Translations under genes and position numbers: made by a program
NCBI GenBank assembly: GCA_943736015.1
Contig: OX031059.1
Span: forward strand, 22,128,501 to 22,192,500
Direction of reading: 5' to 3'
Length of the DNA stretch: 64,000 nucleotides
From: Tridacna crocea
Lineage: Eukaryota > Mollusca > Bivalvia > Cardiida > Cardiidae
In this document: positions 34,447 through 46,200 of the stretch, one piece after another
Position numbering within the stretch: the stretch's first letter is position 1
Layout: each line of letters opens with the position of its first letter
The notes under the pieces: generated by a model
The model's input: the letters and a program-made list of their open reading frames with translations, nothing else
Database searches by the model: none
What the model was told of the DNA's origin: nothing

Positions 34447-34667
34447 TTAGCAAAGGACATTATTTTAGACTGGTCCAAATTGAAAGCATTTGCATACGAC
34501 AAAATAAAAGTGATTGAAAAATTGAAATTTGTTTTGTGAAGGGTAGAAAACATTGTGGGAAAATGAGAAAATGCTGGTCCCCTGCATTTTCTCCTTTTCC
34601 TACAATGTTTTCCAAAGGCTTCTTTCTCTGGGTCGTCAAAAGTAGGGATTGTGTGGTAAGGGGTTAA
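34447..34667 (+). mobile_element. Family A, plus copy
   Basis: Left terminus eroded (ttagcaaaggac); right TTAA 34664-34667. A family D start (atgctctggcaaaac) lies directly before it. Confidence 0.75.
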
Positions 34668-34957
34668 TGAATGTCACTGATGTATTACACCAAACAAATC
34701 ACATTATTATGGATTCATCAAAACCATGTTGTCTAATAATGGACAGGATCTGGGGATAGTACGGTCCTTTGCCAAGTAGAAAATTTAGATACTACTATGT
34801 AAAAGGAAAAAAACGATCCTTGTCAGCCTGTGGGTCAATTTGTTTTCCTAGATGCATTAAGCGCCCTTTCCCAGAATAAGGTTCACGTTATAATTTCATG
34901 AGGGTGTTTTGTAATTGCTAGTCAGGTTTTGCGTCACAGTCGATGTTATAAGTGACT

Positions 34958-35176
34958 TTAACCCATTACCACACAATCCCTACTTTTGACGACCCTGAGA
35001 AAGAAGCCTTCAGAAAACATTGTAGGAAAAGGAGAAAATGCTGGTAACCAGCATTTTCTCCTTTTCCCACAATGTTTTTTACCCTTCACAAAACAAATTT
35101 TCAGTCACTTTTATTTTGTCGTCTGCAAATGCTTTCGATTTGGACAAGCCCCAAATATTGTCCTTTGGTAATGAGT
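34958..35176 (-). mobile_element. Family A, minus copy
   Basis: TTAA at 34958-34961; right end tttggtaatgagtaaa without TTAA. Confidence 0.8.
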
Positions 35177-35459
35177 AAAAAGATTGTTTCGAAAGTAATA
35201 TTTTATGAAATTTATTCATGGTACATGGAGAGATGACTGCTGTGATTCATCACAATTTTAATGAATTTCCAAGTAGTTTTTTAAAGTGATCACTGACAAA
35301 CTCGGATATATTTTAAATGTGACCCGTCATACGGAAAAGGACTATCAATGTATTCCGTACATCCAAGATATATAGTGCAGATCAATTTAGTTTGATAGTT
35401 CAAAAATGGCAGTAAGAGTAAGGTAGAATGATCAATTTTCATACAGAAAACATCATAAA

Positions 35460-35765
35460 AGGGAAAAGTGCCGCCTCTGATCAGCCTGCGCATACGTGCA
35501 GTCTGACCAGGTTCGACTTTTTATGCAGTTCCCAGATGGTCTCTTTTGTGCATGATAGGTCACAAATTATGATGTCGAAATTAAAATAGTGTAAATGTTA
35601 CTCTAGCAGTCCTGTCATTTAGCCATGCTCTGTGAAAACGGGGCCTAAAGTCGAAAGTTTTCGATGGTGGACAAAGGACCAGTCTACCTCATGATTCGGT
35701 TGGTTGTCAGACAAAATAGAACTTATGGATTCCTAATTATGTAATGACCTGTTTGGTGTAATGGA
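35460..35765. mobile_element. Family D fragments
   Basis: tcagcctgcgcatacgtgca near 35480, and ctgtgaaaacggggcctaaa..ttatggattcctaattatg at 35628-35745. Confidence 0.5.
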
Positions 35766-35818
35766 TCTTGACCAGAGAAGACATTTCCTCGTTATCGGAG
35801 AATCGAACCAACGGCGAG

Positions 35819-35843
35819 TTAGAGAGAGAGAGAGAGAGAGGAG
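35819..35843 (+). repeat. (GA)n microsatellite
   Basis: About 11 GA units. Confidence 0.9.
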
Positions 35844-35898
35844 GGCAACAGATTGTAAGCATTAAATTATGAGCTGAAAAGGTACGCTACAAGTGACG

Positions 35899-35933
<35 letters not shown>

Positions 35934-35946
35934 TATCATCATCATG
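35899..35946 (+). repeat. (ATC)n microsatellite
   Basis: About 15 ATC units with one interruption. Confidence 0.95.
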
Positions 35947-36207
35947 GTGGGCTTACTTACCTTCGGCATTTGGCAATGCCTCATGCGGCGAGCAGCAAGA
36001 TGTTGGGTTCAATGACGAATGAGCAATAATTCCCTAAACTAAGATACAAGGGAGATAATTAAAGTAAGCTAAAGATTTTCGGTACGTGAACAACGCAACA
36101 AAAGCTAGTGGTGTCGGTGAAGTTCCCGATTTCATCAATTATTGTAATGCAAAATAAGTGCAGGTACCTCTAGATCATGGCTTTTAGAATACATTGGAAT
36201 GCGTTTG

Positions 36208-36664
36208 AGCCTTGCTGAGTAAAAGGGTAGCTTAATACATCTGCGAAAAGTATGGACCCAGGTCAGCCTGCACAGACCTCGCAGGCTGACCTCGGTCGAA
36301 ACTTTTCGCTATCGTTCTTTCCTGCATGTCAAAGGTACAGTCAACCACGTGACTAACTCTTTACCCAGCGAAAAAATTTTGGGCTGGTTCAAATTGAAAG
36401 CATTTCCAGACGACAAATCAAATGTGAATCAAAAGTTGAAATTTGATTTGAGAAGGTAGAAAATATTATGGCAAAAGGAGAAAATGCTGGTTACTTTCTT
36501 CCTCAGAGTTGTTAAAAGTCGGGATTGTATGGTAAAGAGTTAAGTCAGAATTTAAAAAAAGAGGGGGGGGGGGGACTTTTATGGATCAATAAATATGTGA
36601 TGATAGCCTTGTATCATGCATCACAGAGATGCATTAAGCCCGTTTTGCAAGAGCAAGGCTCTTT
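36208..36664 (+). mobile_element. Family D element interrupted by family A
   Basis: Hairpin ggtcagcctgcacagacctc / gcaggctgacctc at 36263-36292; the body stops at caaccacgtga and resumes near 36578 with tttatggatcaataaatatg..gatgcattaagccc. Confidence 0.7.
36353..36543 (+). mobile_element. Family A inside D, right hairpin half deleted
   Basis: CTAA at 36353-36356, TTAA at 36540-36543; jumps from atgctggttac to tttcttcctcag. Confidence 0.75.
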
Positions 36665-36790
36665 TGAATTTTTATGTTGTTGCTGCTACTACTACTGCTG
36701 TTGTTGTTGTTGTGTTGGACCAGTGTTTTAGATCAACCTACTTTACTCAAAACCTATTTGGTTTATAGCAAAAATGTCTCTTAACTTGTA

Positions 36791-37011
36791 TTTACTTTTT
36801 ACCAAATGACAAATTTTAGACTGGTCCAAATTGAAAACATTGACAGACAACAAAATAAACGCTACTCAAAAAAAAATAATAAAAAAACTTCTTTGGAAGA
36901 GTAAAAACTGTGGGGAAAGGAGAAAATGCAGGTTACCCTTTTCTACAATGTTTTCAGAAGGGCCCTTCCTCTGGGTCGTAAAACACAGGGTTTTTTTTTG
37001 TAAAGGGTTAA
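36791..37011 (+). mobile_element. Family A, plus copy, damaged hairpin
   Basis: tttttaccaaatgacaaatt at the left, TTAA 37008-37011 at the right. Confidence 0.65.
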
Positions 37012-37033
37012 TCCCTCTCGATGACTGATTCTT

Positions 37034-37095
37034 CTAACCCTTTACCACACAATACTGACTTTTGAAGACCCCGGGAAAGAAGCCTTTTGAAAACG
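37034..37095 (-). mobile_element. Family A left end only
   Basis: ctaaccctttaccacacaat..agaagccttttgaaaacg, then unrelated sequence. Confidence 0.65.
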
Positions 37096-37109
37096 TAATT
37101 GATAATATA

Positions 37110-37346
37110 ATACGTGTCAGCTCTTTCCCAAACAATCCGAGTGTTTAATCGACCTGAGGAAAAAGACATTCGAAATCATTCAGGGAAAAGGAGAATATGC
37201 TGGTAATCAGCATTTTCTCCTTTTCCCAAAATGTTTCTTTCTCTTCCTAAAACAAATTTCAAGTCTTCAAGTCATATTTATTTTGTCGTCTGCAAATGCG
37301 TTCAATATGGACCTGTCTAAAATGTTGTCATTTGGTAAAGAGTTAA
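37110..37346 (-). mobile_element. Family A, minus copy
   Basis: gctctttcccaaacaatccg; right TTAA 37343-37346. Confidence 0.75.
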
Positions 37347-37439
37347 ACTTTAAACACTGTACCCGCGCCATGCGGTAAGTGGTTCCCAAGTTGTACTCCG
37401 CTCGTCATGGGATTCGAATGTCAGACGGCCAGATGTGAG

Positions 37440-37642
37440 AGGCCGGTGTAATGCAGAGAAATGACTCCCATTAGAAAATGACCCACGAGTCATTTTTCGA
37501 CGTAGAGGATTGACCCGTGGGTCATTTCTCTACGTGGGTCATTTCTCGACGTAGAGAAATGACACATGGATTATTCCTCTACGTCGAGAAATGACCATGG
37601 GTCATTTTGTAATGGGAGTCATTTCTCTGCATTACACCGGCG
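37440..37642. mobile_element. Foldback element with internal repeats
   Basis: Ends gccggtgtaatgcagagaaa and complement; inside, gggtcatttctc / gagaaatgac and cgacgtagag / ctctacgtcg words recur in both directions, so many alternative stems can form. Confidence 0.75.
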
Positions 37643-37799
37643 CTCTACCCATAAACTTCTGTCGCTAGCAGCCTCGTTTAGCTAACCATTCCCCTAGATG
37701 ACCAACGGACAAAATAGTCATAAGTAAGGAAACGGAGTTAGACAAGAAATACAATCTGATGACAAACATGTCTTTTTCCTGCTTTCTAAAGCTTTGTCC

Positions 37800-37943
37800 A
37801 CGGGGTAACAGGCATTTTCTCTTTTTCCCACACTGTTTTACCCTTCCCAAATCGAATATGATTTTTTTAATAACATTTATTTATCGTCTGCAAATATTTG
37901 AGATTGGACTTGTCTAAGATTTTGTTTTTTGTATAGAAAGTTA
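37800..37943 (-). mobile_element. Family A right half
   Basis: ggcattttctctttttccca..tgtcgtctgcaaat-like words, ends aaagTTAA. Confidence 0.55.
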
Positions 37944-38059
37944 AAAACAAGCACCTGCATGTGTATGTAATAAGCTTTTGTGTCATAGTATCCGTATATG
38001 TTTGTAAACGCATTGGGGGAAATGAGTCATAACGTGGTTTGGGTAATTTTACACCATGA

Positions 38060-38139
38060 ACCAAACCACCCATGTATTTACGACGACCCTGAGGAAGAAA
38101 CCCTTTGAAACATTGTGTGAAACGGGGAAAATGCTGGTA
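38060..38139 (-). mobile_element. Family A left half, cut by family F
   Basis: cgacgaccctgaggaagaaa..aaatgctggtaact, followed at once by agggtccgtatac. Confidence 0.55.
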
Positions 38140-38295
38140 ACTAGGGTCCGTATACAACAACCATTTTTAAGAACGTTCTTTGTCTTATTCTCCTGACTTT
38201 TCTACATTTGTAAGTAACACAACTTCTGATTGGCTAAACCATTCGGTTCAGCCAATCAGAAGTTGTGTTACTTACAAATTTGGAATACAGGCCTA
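38140..38295. mobile_element. Family F element, truncated on the right
   Basis: Central palindrome gattggctaaaccattcgg..agccaatc intact; right end lost after cttacaaatttggaa. Confidence 0.65.
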
Positions 38296-38405
38296 GGACA
38301 CAAATTCATCGACAGTTTCGGGGAAAAAAGTCTAAAAAGCTCAGGATTGCTAACTTTCAAAGCGGTTTAGTCAGTGTCTTTCACATTGTGTGTAAATGCG
38401 GCCTG

Positions 38406-38635
38406 TTAACCCTTTACTCCAAAGATACTCATTTTGACGTATTAACAACTGGCAGCTTTGGAAAATATTGTGGGAAAAGGAGAAATTGCTCGTAACGAGC
38501 AATTTCTCCTTTATCCACAATGTTTTCAACTCAATCAGATATTTGTATCATCGTTTAGTCCAATTTTTGAAATGATATCTGTATTTGCTGCTGAAATGGA
38601 AGAGCCTCAAATTTGCATATCGGGTAAAGGGTTAA
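38406..38635 (+). mobile_element. Hybrid A/B hairpin element
   Basis: TTAA at 38406-38409 and 38632-38635; left end as in B (cctttactccaaagatactc), outer stem as in A (gtgggaaaaggagaaa), loop as in B (TTGCTCGTAACGAGCAA). Confidence 0.8.
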
Positions 38636-38773
38636 CTTTTGGAGATACATCCCCATAGCTAGAGAGCAAATACTCTGTTAAAACTTGATAGTGTGTAGAA
38701 TTTAGCCAGCTGTGTAAACATGAATAAATAATGTAATATATGGTTGTAAGGGACCACAATATATTGTCCCCAT

Positions 38774-39003
38774 TTAACTCTTTACCAAACGACAAAAATG
38801 TTAGACTGGTCAAACATGAAAGCACTTGCAGACGACAAAATAAAAATGACTTAAAAATTGAAATTTGTATCAAAGAGAAGAACAAACATTGTGGAAAAAG
38901 GAGAAAATGCTGGTTACCAGCATTTTCTCCTTTTCCCTCAATGTTTTCAAAAGGCTTCTTTCTATAGGTCGTCAAAAGTCGGCATTGTGTGGAAAAAGGT
39001 TAA
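38774..39003 (+). mobile_element. Family A, plus copy, complete
   Basis: TTAA 38774-38777 and 39000-39003. Confidence 0.85.
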
Positions 39004-39182
39004 AAACTTCCAAAACATGATATGCATTTTCTATACGTCGAAATCTGTGGAACTTTGGATCTGCCAGAAGCAGCATTTGGCATAAAGATACAGGATTGGT
39101 TATAGCTTCATATTCTAATATATCGAAAGCACACTCCTAAATTTTTCTGCCACTAGTAATCTCATGTAGCACACTTCATTGT

Positions 39183-39411
39183 TTAACCCTTTCCCAAACA
39201 ATCCCTGGTTTTTATGGGTCTGGAATAGTAGCCTTTTGAAAACATTGTGGGAAAAGGAGAAAATGCTGGTAACCAGCATTTTCTCCTTTTCCCACAATGT
39301 TTTCTAACCTATCATAGACAAAAATCATCTTTTCAGCAAGAGCTGAATTGTCGTCTGCAGATGTTTTCAATTTGGTCTAGTCCAAAAGTTTGTCGTTTGG
39401 GAAAGGGTTAA
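39183..39411 (-). mobile_element. Family A2, minus copy, complete
   Basis: TTAACCCTTTCCCAAAC at the left and its exact complement at the right; perfect hairpin. Confidence 0.9.
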
Positions 39412-39436
39412 AAAGAACGGTCGACATAAAATCATT

Positions 39437-39666
39437 TTAACTCTTTACGAACTGACAATATTTTAGGTTTGTCCGAATCGAAAGCAATTTCTAGACAACA
39501 TAATAAAAGTGACTGAAAACTTGAAATTTGATTTGTCAAGGGTATAAAACATTGTGGGAAAAGGAGAAAATGCTGGTTACCAGCATTTTCTCCTTTTCCC
39601 ACAATTTTTTCTAAAGGCTTCTTTTTAAGGGTCGTCAAAAGTAGGGATTGTGTGGCAATGGGTTAA
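39437..39666 (+). mobile_element. Family A, plus copy, complete
   Basis: TTAA 39437-39440 and 39663-39666; right end gtgtggcaatgggttaa. Confidence 0.85.
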
Positions 39667-39669
39667 TAC

Positions 39670-39671
<2 letters not shown>

Positions 39672-39715
<44 letters not shown>
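39672..39715 (+). repeat. (GA)n microsatellite
   Basis: About 22 GA units, starting 6 bp after an A element. Confidence 0.95.
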
Positions 39716-39716
<1 letters not shown>

Positions 39717-40014
39717 AAACGAGTTATATTATCAATGGCATTCTCCACAGCCCTGCATGATGCAAGGTAAGCTAATAACTTGAAGGTATTATTTTTATGA
39801 TTTATCCTACAACAATATTATTCTCGCCAGTGGGAGGGGGGGGGGGGGGAAAGGGCGGGGTTATGAAGCAAGCATATGGTTTCCATTTCGCTTAACTCTC
39901 AGATATTTTCGAAATATATTTTTAAAAGCGGTCTGTGTCGAGTAAGACGCATAGCGGGGGGGGGGGGGGGTATTTAATAAAACGCCCGGGTATTTGTGTA
40001 CTTAATTGTATAGG

Positions 40015-40165
40015 ATTTAAAACCACTGTAGGAAAAAGAGCATCTGTTTTCAACTGTTCCCAACCGGGTTTTCAGCCTGTTCATAGATAAATTCAGCTAT
40101 TCGAGTTACATTCGGTGTGTCGTCTGCTAATGCTTTGGATTTAGTTAAGACTAATACTTTGTCGC
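40015..40165 (-). mobile_element. Family A, degenerate
   Basis: ggtgtgtcgtctgctaatgc and tggatttagttaagac; hairpin gone. Confidence 0.4.
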
Positions 40166-40300
40166 CTGCTTTGTCTGCACTTCATATTCCTCTATGATTC
40201 GACCTGTCTGCTATGATGCATCGCCTATCCCCGTATACCTGGGAAAAGTAGGGCTTATACCGAAGCTATTAGCCTATTACCCAAGCATGTAGGGACTGTT

Positions 40301-40530
40301 TTAACTCTTTACCAGACGGCAAAACTTAAGACTGGTTCAAATTGAAAGCATTTGCAGACGACAAAATAAAGGTGACTGAAAAATTGAAATTTGTTCTGAG
40401 AAGGGTAGAAAACACTGTGGGAAAAGAAGAAAATGCTGGTTACCAGCATTTTCTCCTTTTCCCACAGTGTTTTCAAAAGGTCTCTGTCTTAGGGGCGTCA
40501 AAAGTAGGGATTGAGTGGTAATGGGTTAAT
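40301..40530 (+). mobile_element. Family A, plus copy, complete
   Basis: TTAA 40301-40304 and 40527-40530; stem has CACTG opposite CAGTG. Confidence 0.85.
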
Positions 40531-40559
40531 AAATGACCGATGCATATAGGTTACATGCA

Positions 40560-40745
40560 AGCCAATCATAGCTGAATGAATCGCATCAGGTAGCGTTTTA
40601 TTGAGTAAACCTTTATTTCTTTTTTAAATTTAAAATAACGTTTTTTTTTTTAAATGTAGTCCGGTTCTGTTCTCAGAATGCCCAAATTAGAAAGGTGTGT
40701 ATTTATAAAATGCCATCTAGCGGGAGATGATGTTGTCTGCTAAAG
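40560..40745 (+). repeat. Dispersed repeat shared with 56165-56315
   Basis: aggtagcgttttattgagta and atgccatctagcgggagat occur in both places. Confidence 0.65.
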
Positions 40746-40789
40746 GGTAATGAAAATATGCGGCAAATTATCACGATACATACTTGGAC

Positions 40790-41011
40790 TCTTCCCCACA
40801 CAACAAATTCTAGATTCTTCCAAATAGAAAGCTTCTACAGATCACAGTTACGAAGTCGATTAAAAAAATGTAGTGATTTGGTAGGGTTGAAACCATTGTG
40901 GGATAAGGAAAACTGCTGGGTACTAGCATTTTTTCCTGTTTCTGCTTTGTTTTCAAAAAAACTTCTCAAACGGTCGTTGGAAAAATCAGTAATATGTTGT
41001 AATGGGGTAAC
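40790..41011 (+). mobile_element. Family A, degenerate
   Basis: ttccaaatagaaagcttcta; hairpin imperfect (aactgctgggtactagcatt). Confidence 0.5.
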
Positions 41012-41232
41012 TCTTTTCTGAGCAACAACATTTTACACTTGTGAGTGATAAAAACGGACGAGAAGTAAATTGTCTTTAAAATGGTTTCATCTGTCATTGA
41101 ATGCGACGGAAAAGAATGTGAGAATATGGGAAAATGATGGGATACAAGTATCTTCTCCTTTTCCAACATTATTTTCGGAATGATTCCTCCCCGGGATCCT
41201 GTTTAAACCCGCAGTTATTTGGTAAAGGGTTT
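41008..41232 (+). mobile_element. Family A, degenerate, in the gene 3 upstream region
   Basis: gtaactcttttctgagcaac at the left, tatttggtaaagggtttg at the right; it ends about 125 bp before the ATG of gene 3. Confidence 0.55.
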
Positions 41233-41356
41233 GCGCAGATAAAGCCCAAAATAAGGTAACGAAGGGAGGTAACTTATGTACAGGTAAACATAAAACCCTG
41301 GCAGGTAAAGGCAAAAATCGATAGGCTACATTCTACGGTAAACAGTCGTTATAAAC

Positions 41357-43251
41357 ATGGCCGCCGAGAGTGACGGTGAAAAGGATGGACAGGAAGTATT
41401 TGTTTTAAATGAATTTATCGAGTGTTCGGATTTACCAAAATGGGTAGAGGTGATTGGGGGAAAGGATATCGGGCCCGGGGGTGAGAGTTTGTGCAATATT
41501 CAAAAGGGATCCATTTTATTGTTACGAACTTTGGCGGTCGAATCCGTGACTTTATCTTTTAATGACACTGACTCAGGTATCAAAAGAATAGTGAAGGTAT
41601 CCCCAGAGTCTCAAGTTAAATTCAACATTCAACTTCCGTTTCCGGACTTTAAAAACCCCAAAGGTAAAAGAACTGTGTACAAAACAGTGTCGGATTTGTT
41701 GACAGTATGCCCGACCTACTTTAAGGCGAATGTGTTTTATGACGACCCATATTTACCTGCGATAGTCAAGTCAGGTGAGATATTCCGTTTCATACGACAG
41801 ATAAAACACACGAATGACCGGCGGGTCTATTTGCAATGTGAAGACCCTGATGGCAATATCGTCGAACTGCCTTCGGAATGTCGGGGTGATTTCACGGCCG
41901 TTGAGGATGAGACGCCTTACACGCTTAAAGAAATTATTGAACTTGGCTCCGTTGACAGGAAGCTCAGGTTGTCCAGAGATCATATTCAAATGAGCTTGTC
42001 GAAAGAGAATGTCGACGGACAACAAGAAATGTTATATAGTAACCTCTCACACTCAAATGGCACGAATATGCTTCAGAGAATCATGGGATTACCCTTGACC
42101 TATAGCGGTTTATTGTCATTTCATAAACCGGAAATGTTTCTGGTTGCTTCTCCAAGCGAAGATCTACAGACTGCCTGGAAAGTGTCGCTGGATTCGGATT
42201 TACAAGTTAAGAGCTTCCACGTGCCGGAGTATGAAAAACCCTCCCACAGTGTAGACCATAATTACACATCCCCACCGGTGTCTAGAGTATATAAACTAAG
42301 TGACCTGTTGGATACATTCTATGAAGATTTTCCGGTGTTGGCCACTGTGGTGCACTACAAAGATATGCCGTCAGAGTTCACTATGAGACTCGAACCTGGC
42401 ATGGATGTTATTATACATGATATAGAGCGCTATGACAGAATCCTTGCCAGGTCACAGGATGTTCATTTTTCTGTTTCGAAGCAACTACATGGTCGATTTA
42501 GAAAGACATTAAGAAAACTGAATTCTGTTGAAGAATTACAACTGATATTCACTGACGGTGAGGAAGTATTGGTCAAAGTTCTACAGGATGTTGCTTCTAA
42601 TTTCCCCGTGCCATTTTCTCTAGTCACAGGAGATGTCATTAGGTTCAAAACACTTCAAACAAAAATGCACAAAGTCAAATCGAAATCAAAAACACAGTTC
42701 GGACCATTTCCAGTGGTGCCGTGTGAAAGACAAAAGGAGAACGGTTCGTTTGAAAAGCTTCTATTACCCACCGACTTGGAGTTCTGCATGCACGAAATGC
42801 CATCGAGCTCGAAAGCAGATGGCTTTTCCGCTGATGACGTGTTCCGGTTCAAACCGGAACTTCCTTTTAAAGTGGACTACCTACCTGATTACTCTTGCCT
42901 CTGGAGTTGCTTGCCAATATGTTCAGAAATATCCCTGACTAACTTTGTTACAGAACCAATGGCGGTCGTCAGCACCGTACCTAAATCACTAGAACAAACC
43001 ACAAGACATATTGACCATAAAGTTCCGGACGTTTTATTAATTCCTGCGCGGCATCACATGATGCTCACAATCAAAGAATGTCTTGGGTTTCCACCGAACT
43101 ATTTTAGCTTTCCTGACAGAAGTGCGTATATATCTATATCAGTGGAAAAGATTTCTAAACATTCGTTTGACGAACTTATTCGCCATAACGATATGGCATA
43201 CGAGGACTATGAGCCGAGTTCGCCGGAAAGTGATCTACATCTGCCTTCAAA
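41357..43251 (+). CDS. Gene 3 exon 1 (both CABIT modules)
   Basis: ATG GCC GCC start with aaac before it; 631 codons plus AA; donor gtaagtat at 43252. No repeat element lies inside this 1.9-kb exon. Confidence 0.9.
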
Positions 43252-46200
43252 GTAAGTATGTGTATAGTTAAGAAGAAATGCTCTGGCAAATTGGGGCTTA
43301 ATGCATTTCCCTGATCCATGATACTAAGCAAGCCATTAGATACTTACGGTTACGGATCCGCAATAGCTACTTCTTTCAACAACAGTATTAATCGTGAGAT
43401 AGACTAGTTCTTGAACATGCAGAAAATTGACGAGTAGCGAAAAGTTTCGGCCCAGGTCAGCCTGCGCGGACTGCGCAGGCTGACCTGGGTCGATACTTTT
43501 CGCAGATGTATCAAGCCCCCTTTTCACAGAGCGAAGCTCATATCTTTAGTGGCCATTTCAATTTAGCAGACAACCTGTATTGAGCAACCAACCTGTGCTG
43601 AGCCAGAATATAGATATAGTCCATGCTAATGGAAAAGGGGGCTTCATTTATATTCTGGGTGCATTTTTCCAAGTATATTATCAGATTATCACAGATTGAT
43701 AAAATCCATTTGTCTTATACACCGGCTGTCCCTTGACATGTAGAAAATTGACCAATAGCAGAAAGTTTCGACACAGGTCAGCCTGCGCTGAGTGCCCAGG
43801 CTGACCCGAGTCGATAATCTTTTTGCAGATGCACAATACGTCCCTTTTAATAGAGCATGCCGCCTAAGTTGAAGTCTACCTGCATGAAGCAAGCACTTGT
43901 CTTAAACAACCATATATTGAATGGTCTTTTAGGTGCTTGCTTTACCCTCTCTCCAATAGTTCCATGTTTTTAGGGCCCTTGGGTGGAAGGCTTTGTGGAG
44001 AAAAGGGAAACCCTGCAGGTAACCACTGACTTTCTCACTCATCCCCTCGCTTGCTCGCTCACTCTGTCACTCACTCACCCACTCACTCATTCACTTACTC
44101 ACTCACTCACTCAACCAACCAACCAACTTATCAATCAACCAATTGATCAATCGATTCATATCACGCTGCTTAAATCTTTACCAGACGACACAACTTCAGT
44201 ATCCAAACTTAGGGCATTTTGTAGAAGACAAAGTGATGATGTCACTTTCAAAGTACTTAACCTTGAAAGGATAGAAAACATTGTGAGAAAAGGAGAAAAT
44301 CCTGGTTACCAGAATTTCTTCTTTTTCCATAAAGTTTTGAGAGCTTTCTTCTCTGTGTGGGATCGTTAAACAAGGGATTGTTTGGTAATCGGTTGATGTA
44401 CTCCCAGCATATATAAAGCTATTATGTGCAGTAAAAATTTATCAAAAAGATCTGATCCACGTAAAAACTAGCATTAGTCGAAATGAATTCCCTTAGGGGC
44501 ATTAAACAGACGTTAGTGCAAAAACCCTTTCCTTTGATGTATCTGCATTTGAAACAGGTGACTAATAGAAACGTTATGGCAAATGTAGAAAACTCTCATT
44601 GTAAGCATTTCTTGCATTTGCCAACAGGTTGATTGCCTTTTTTCTATGTCTTTCGAGGTAATTTTGAGAAGTATTTTTTGTCCTTCCTTTTAAAATTATT
44701 CACTTGGAAACGTTTCAACAAATGCATTATGGTACATTAATGAGCTGAACCAGGTATCCAGCATTTTCTAGTTTTTTTCCCCCCACAATATTTATTTTAA
44801 TCCTTTAATTGATTTGCAAATGCTCTCTATATATACAAATTGTCAAAATTTTATAGTTACGATCTAGTAAAGTGTTCAATTTTTTATCTTGTGGGTTTCT
44901 CATTTAGTGTGATTGTACGATCGACGTTTTGACATTTAACAGGAAAAGTATCAGAATATAGTATTAATTCAAGGAAATGAAAGTGATGTTTTGATAATAG
45001 TGGAAAGCAGAGTGGGAACAGGAACCTTATTTCCGTCAGTAGACATGTTTTTTGTTTATTCTTTAGAAAATTCTCAGTAAAAGCAATATTGTGCGTAGAC
45101 ACAAAGGTCACAGCTTTGTGGTGCAGGTTAAATGGCTTGCAACACGCGAAAAGGGGCAGTCGGACATTTGCGTAAAGTGTCGTCTCGGATTAGTCTGCGC
45201 GATCCGCGCAGGCTAATCCGAGACGGCACTTTACTACTACATTACACTTGTGCAAAACAGAAAATTTCATTAGAACAGAATGTGTCGTCTCGGATTAGTC
45301 TGCGCAGGCTGATCCGAGACGATACTTTACGCACATGTCCGAATGCCCCTTTTCGCTTGTTGCATGCCAAATGGCTTAAGTCTATATACCAGACGCAAAA
45401 CTTCAGACACTTACATAATAATAAAAAGAATATAACTCAGTATGGCTCAGGTGATAGTAACGTTATTTGTCTTTAAAAAGGTACAAAACATTAAAGGTAA
45501 GAAAAGGAGAAAATGTTGGTTACCACCAGTTTTCAGTTACCCACAATGTTTCCGAAAGCCCTTCACATAGTGACATGGACTTGTTTTGTAAAGGATCTAA
45601 GCTGAACAGGTATTTAACGCATGTGCACAGCCGTTGCAGATTTAATACTGAGGAATTTACGTTAATTACTTCGATATGCAAATGACCATTATTTGACAAA
45701 TATCCCTTTACATAGATTGTCAGTGCAAATACTCTTTTTCTTCTGGATGCAGGCACATAATTATGATTTAAGATTCGCAGGTATAAATTTATTTGTGCAC
45801 AGTTTTCAAAAGCCACTTACTTTTTAACTTATTTGGCAAAAAATGTAAGGTCAGCAGGTTTTGACGCATTTGCAAGCCAATGCAACCTAAAACTAAGGAA
45901 TTCCCTTTTCATAAAGAATTCAAAGTAAACACCCTTTCCTCTGATATAACCAAGCGGAATGGAAGCTTCGTGCATGGGTATATGCGAATTTGCACCAGGT
46001 TTTCAAAGGCCTTTAACCCATGGAATTTTATGGTAAAGAATTTTAGTGAGGTAGTTTATAAAAGCATTTGCACATGCATTGCAAATTTGATACCACGGTA
46101 TTTACGCACATAATACAATATGCAAATAGATGTTATTCGATAAAGTTCCCTTTACATAGAAAGTGCATACACGCTTTCCCCTGAATTTAAGAATTTAAGC

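Noticed and set aside
38607-38975. 122-codon minus-strand open frame
   Set aside because: It runs over a family A element and its flank; no splice or start context and no protein motif.
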